DNA of 7,777 bases. Origin: an uncultured Coriobacteriaceae bacterium. Its GTDB lineage: Bacteria; Actinomycetota; Coriobacteriia; Coriobacteriales; Atopobiaceae. Every line of letters starts with the position of its first letter. The first letter of the stretch is position 1. Below are positions 6,748 to 7,777 of the stretch, in pieces. Made by a program: the position numbers and the translations under genes. The DNA is taken from NCBI GenBank assembly GCA_900544655.1, contig UQWE01000065.1, positions 1 to 7,777 on the forward strand, read 5' to 3'. The notes beneath the pieces are model-generated. The model saw nothing but the letters and a program-made list of their open reading frames with translations, had not been told where the DNA came from and ran no database searches.

Positions 6748-7539
6748 TTAATCCTCGTTGAACTTGTGCTCGGCGTACTCGTCTCGCGTCCACTTGAGAG
6801 ACTCCTTGCCATCGCGCGCGATCAGGACGCGACGCGCGACGAAGAGCGAGGCCTCGTACAGGACGACAACGGCACCGAACATGAGGAACATCGTGACGGG
6901 GCTGGCATCGGGCGTGACCGTGGCGGAGGCAATAAGCAGGCCGACATAGATGGCACGCCAGCTGCCGCGCAGGTCCCTATACGGGACAAGGTGGAAGATC
7001 GAGAGGTAGAAGATCACCAGTGGCAGCTCGAAGGCGGCACCAAAGCCGAGCTCGAGGAGCATGATGATGTTGATGTAGTCCTCGGCGTTGGCAAAGATGT
7101 CCGCGAAGTCGACCGTCTGGTCGAGCATCCAGCCAAAGGTCGCCTGAAGGATGATGAAGTAGCAGAACAGCATGCCGAAGAAGAACAGGAAGACCATAGC
7201 GGCGACCGTGGGCATGACCCACTTCTGCTCGCTCGGCTTAAGCGCCGGCATAAAGAAGCCAAGCACTTGAAAGATGATGATCGGACAGCACGCGATGATG
7301 GCGAAGAACGCCGCGACCTTGAATCGCAGCGTGAAACCACCAAGGGCGGTGGTCACGTAAAGCTTGCCCCCGTCCGGTATGAACTCGCGAACCGGGTCGA
7401 TGAGCAGCTGGATGAGCGTCGGGGACGCCATGTAGATGATACAAGTGGTCACAAGCACGCACGCGACGATGATGGTGAGGCGCCGCCTCAGCTCGCTCAG
7501 GTGGTCGAGCAGCGGCATTCTTGCAGGTCCGACGGGCAT
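6748..7539 (-). CDS. tatC: Sec-independent protein translocase subunit TatC
   Basis: TatC is the membrane receptor of the twin-arginine translocase. It recognises RR signal peptides on folded proteins and recruits TatA for export. The 263-residue protein shows the expected six hydrophobic segments, roughly at 21-38, 73-97, 109-133, 156-182, 196-208 and 215-235. It begins with the conserved cytoplasmic motif DHLSELRRRL (12-21, Glu16). Other family landmarks are FFMPALKPSEQ (95-105, Glu104), GFGAAFELPL (165-174, Glu171) and the TPDASP loop (209-214). The start at 7539 is preferred because AAAGGA stands 7 nt upstream; an ATG at 7518 (Met8) has no clear ribosome site. The initiator ATG directly abuts the TAA of the upstream gene, and topA begins 3 nt after its stop. 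Pairing with a preceding TatA/B-like gene is the normal tat arrangement. The charged C-terminus (about 236-263) is cytoplasmic. Confidence 0.97.
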   Translation of the reverse strand: MPVGPARMPLLDHLSELRRRLTIIVACVLVTTCIIYMASPTLIQLLIDPVREFIPDGGKLYVTTALGGFTLRFKVAAFFAIIACCPIIIFQVLGFFMPALKPSEQKWVMPTVAAMVFLFFFGMLFCYFIILQATFGWMLDQTVDFADIFANAEDYINIIMLLELGFGAAFELPLVIFYLSIFHLVPYRDLRGSWRAIYVGLLIASATVTPDASPVTMFLMFGAVVVLYEASLFVARRVLIARDGKESLKWTRDEYAEHKFNED

Positions 7540-7777
7540 TTAGGCGTCCTTTCCGTCATCAAGGTCAAGGTCATCGTCATCATCGTCGTCAAGGCCATAG
7601 AGGGCCTCGACGGAGGTGGGGGCAGGCTCGGGCTCGGGAGCAGGCTCGACCTCGGCGACATCCGTCTCGGGAGCGACCTCGGCGGGAGCGTCGGCGTCAG
7701 CGGCAGGGGCGGCGTCCTTCTCGGCGGCAGCCTTCTCTGCGGCGAGGCGGGCACGGCGCCCGGCGAAGGGCTCCGCC
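7540..7777 (-). CDS. Probable TatA/TatB family protein, C-terminal tail only (5' end outside window)
   Basis: 78 codons and a TAA stop are visible; the N-terminus lies beyond the right edge. The first visible residues (AEPFAGRRARLAAEKAAAEK) are helical and basic-acidic mixed. They are followed by a disordered Ala/Pro/Glu/Asp-rich region and a very acidic end, YGLDDDDDDDLDLDDGKDA. TatA and TatB proteins have one N-terminal membrane helix, an amphipathic helix, and a variable, often acidic, unstructured cytoplasmic tail. The visible part fits such a tail but holds no diagnostic motif. The assignment rests mainly on position: the gene ends with a TAA directly touching the tatC ATG. Which of TatA or TatB it is cannot be told. 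The frame is chosen because it is open from the edge and ends exactly at tatC; the overlapping alternative minus-strand frame (7497-7754) intrudes into tatC and looks spurious. Confidence 0.6.
   Translation of the reverse strand, partial: AEPFAGRRARLAAEKAAAEKDAAPAADADAPAEVAPETDVAEVEPAPEPEPAPTSVEALYGLDDDDDDDLDLDDGKDA
7547..7552 (-). promoter_or_regulatory. Ribosome binding site of tatC
   Basis: AAAGGA on the minus strand, 7 nt before the ATG at 7539-7537, inside the last codons of the upstream gene. It favours this start over the internal Met8 codon at 7518. The stop codon of the preceding gene (7542-7540) lies between this site and the ATG, so re-initiation by the same ribosome is plausible. 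Confidence 0.7.

Larger units (their letters stand above)
1..7777 (-). other. Probable single operon: tat(A/B)-tatC-topA-HAD-tmk-holB-ricT
   Basis: Seven genes run in the same direction with junctions of 0 (tat/tatC), +3 (tatC/topA), +4 (topA/HAD), 0 (HAD/tmk), -8 (tmk/holB) and -22 nt (holB/ricT). No junction has room for a promoter or a rho-independent terminator, and I see no hairpin with a T-run. Both ends are open, so the operon probably extends further. Co-transcription is inferred from spacing, not shown. Confidence 0.8.

Noticed and set aside
1..7777. Search for an accessory or defence-type system
   Set aside because: All seven genes are recognisable housekeeping families with continuous operon spacing. 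There is no transposase, integrase, att-like repeat, RNA gene or clear shift in base composition.

Overview
The window is a block of seven genes, all on the minus strand, packed with almost no intergenic sequence. The DNA is GC-rich, with strong G/C bias at third codon positions. In transcription order (right to left) the genes are: the 3' end of a probable tatA/tatB gene, tatC, a type IA DNA topoisomerase (topA), a Cof-type HAD phosphatase, thymidylate kinase (tmk), the DNA polymerase III delta-prime subunit (holB), and a PSP1-domain RicT/YaaT protein that runs off the left edge. GC content, gene order and protein style suggest an actinobacterium of the class Coriobacteriia (Olsenella/Collinsella/Atopobium-like). 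That placement is inferred from recognition, not from a search.

Layout. Positions 7777-7540 hold the acidic tail of a Tat component. 7539-6748 is TatC, the twin-arginine translocase receptor. 6744-4045 is an 899-residue topoisomerase with archaeal-type signature motifs, four C-terminal zinc ribbons and an Ala/Lys-rich tail encoded by 45-bp tandem repeats. 4040-3207 is a HAD-IIB phosphatase. 3206-2517 is tmk, 2524-1370 is holB and 1391-1 is ricT (partial). Junctions range from a 22-nt overlap to a 4-nt gap, so the block is most likely one transcript with coupled translation. I see no promoter, terminator, tRNA, rRNA, CRISPR array or mobile element. No stretch over 300 bases lacks a gene.

How the genes relate. 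tmk, holB and ricT form a long-conserved neighbourhood also known from Bacillus subtilis (there with yaaQ and yaaR between): dTTP supply, the clamp loader and an RNA-processing regulator. Here they sit behind a topoisomerase and a protein-export module. The content is housekeeping, and I found no evidence of a defence island or other new multi-gene system. The most unusual points are lineage-specific elaborations: a long arginine-cluster tail on RicT, the archaeal-like topoisomerase, and its repeat-encoded cationic tail.
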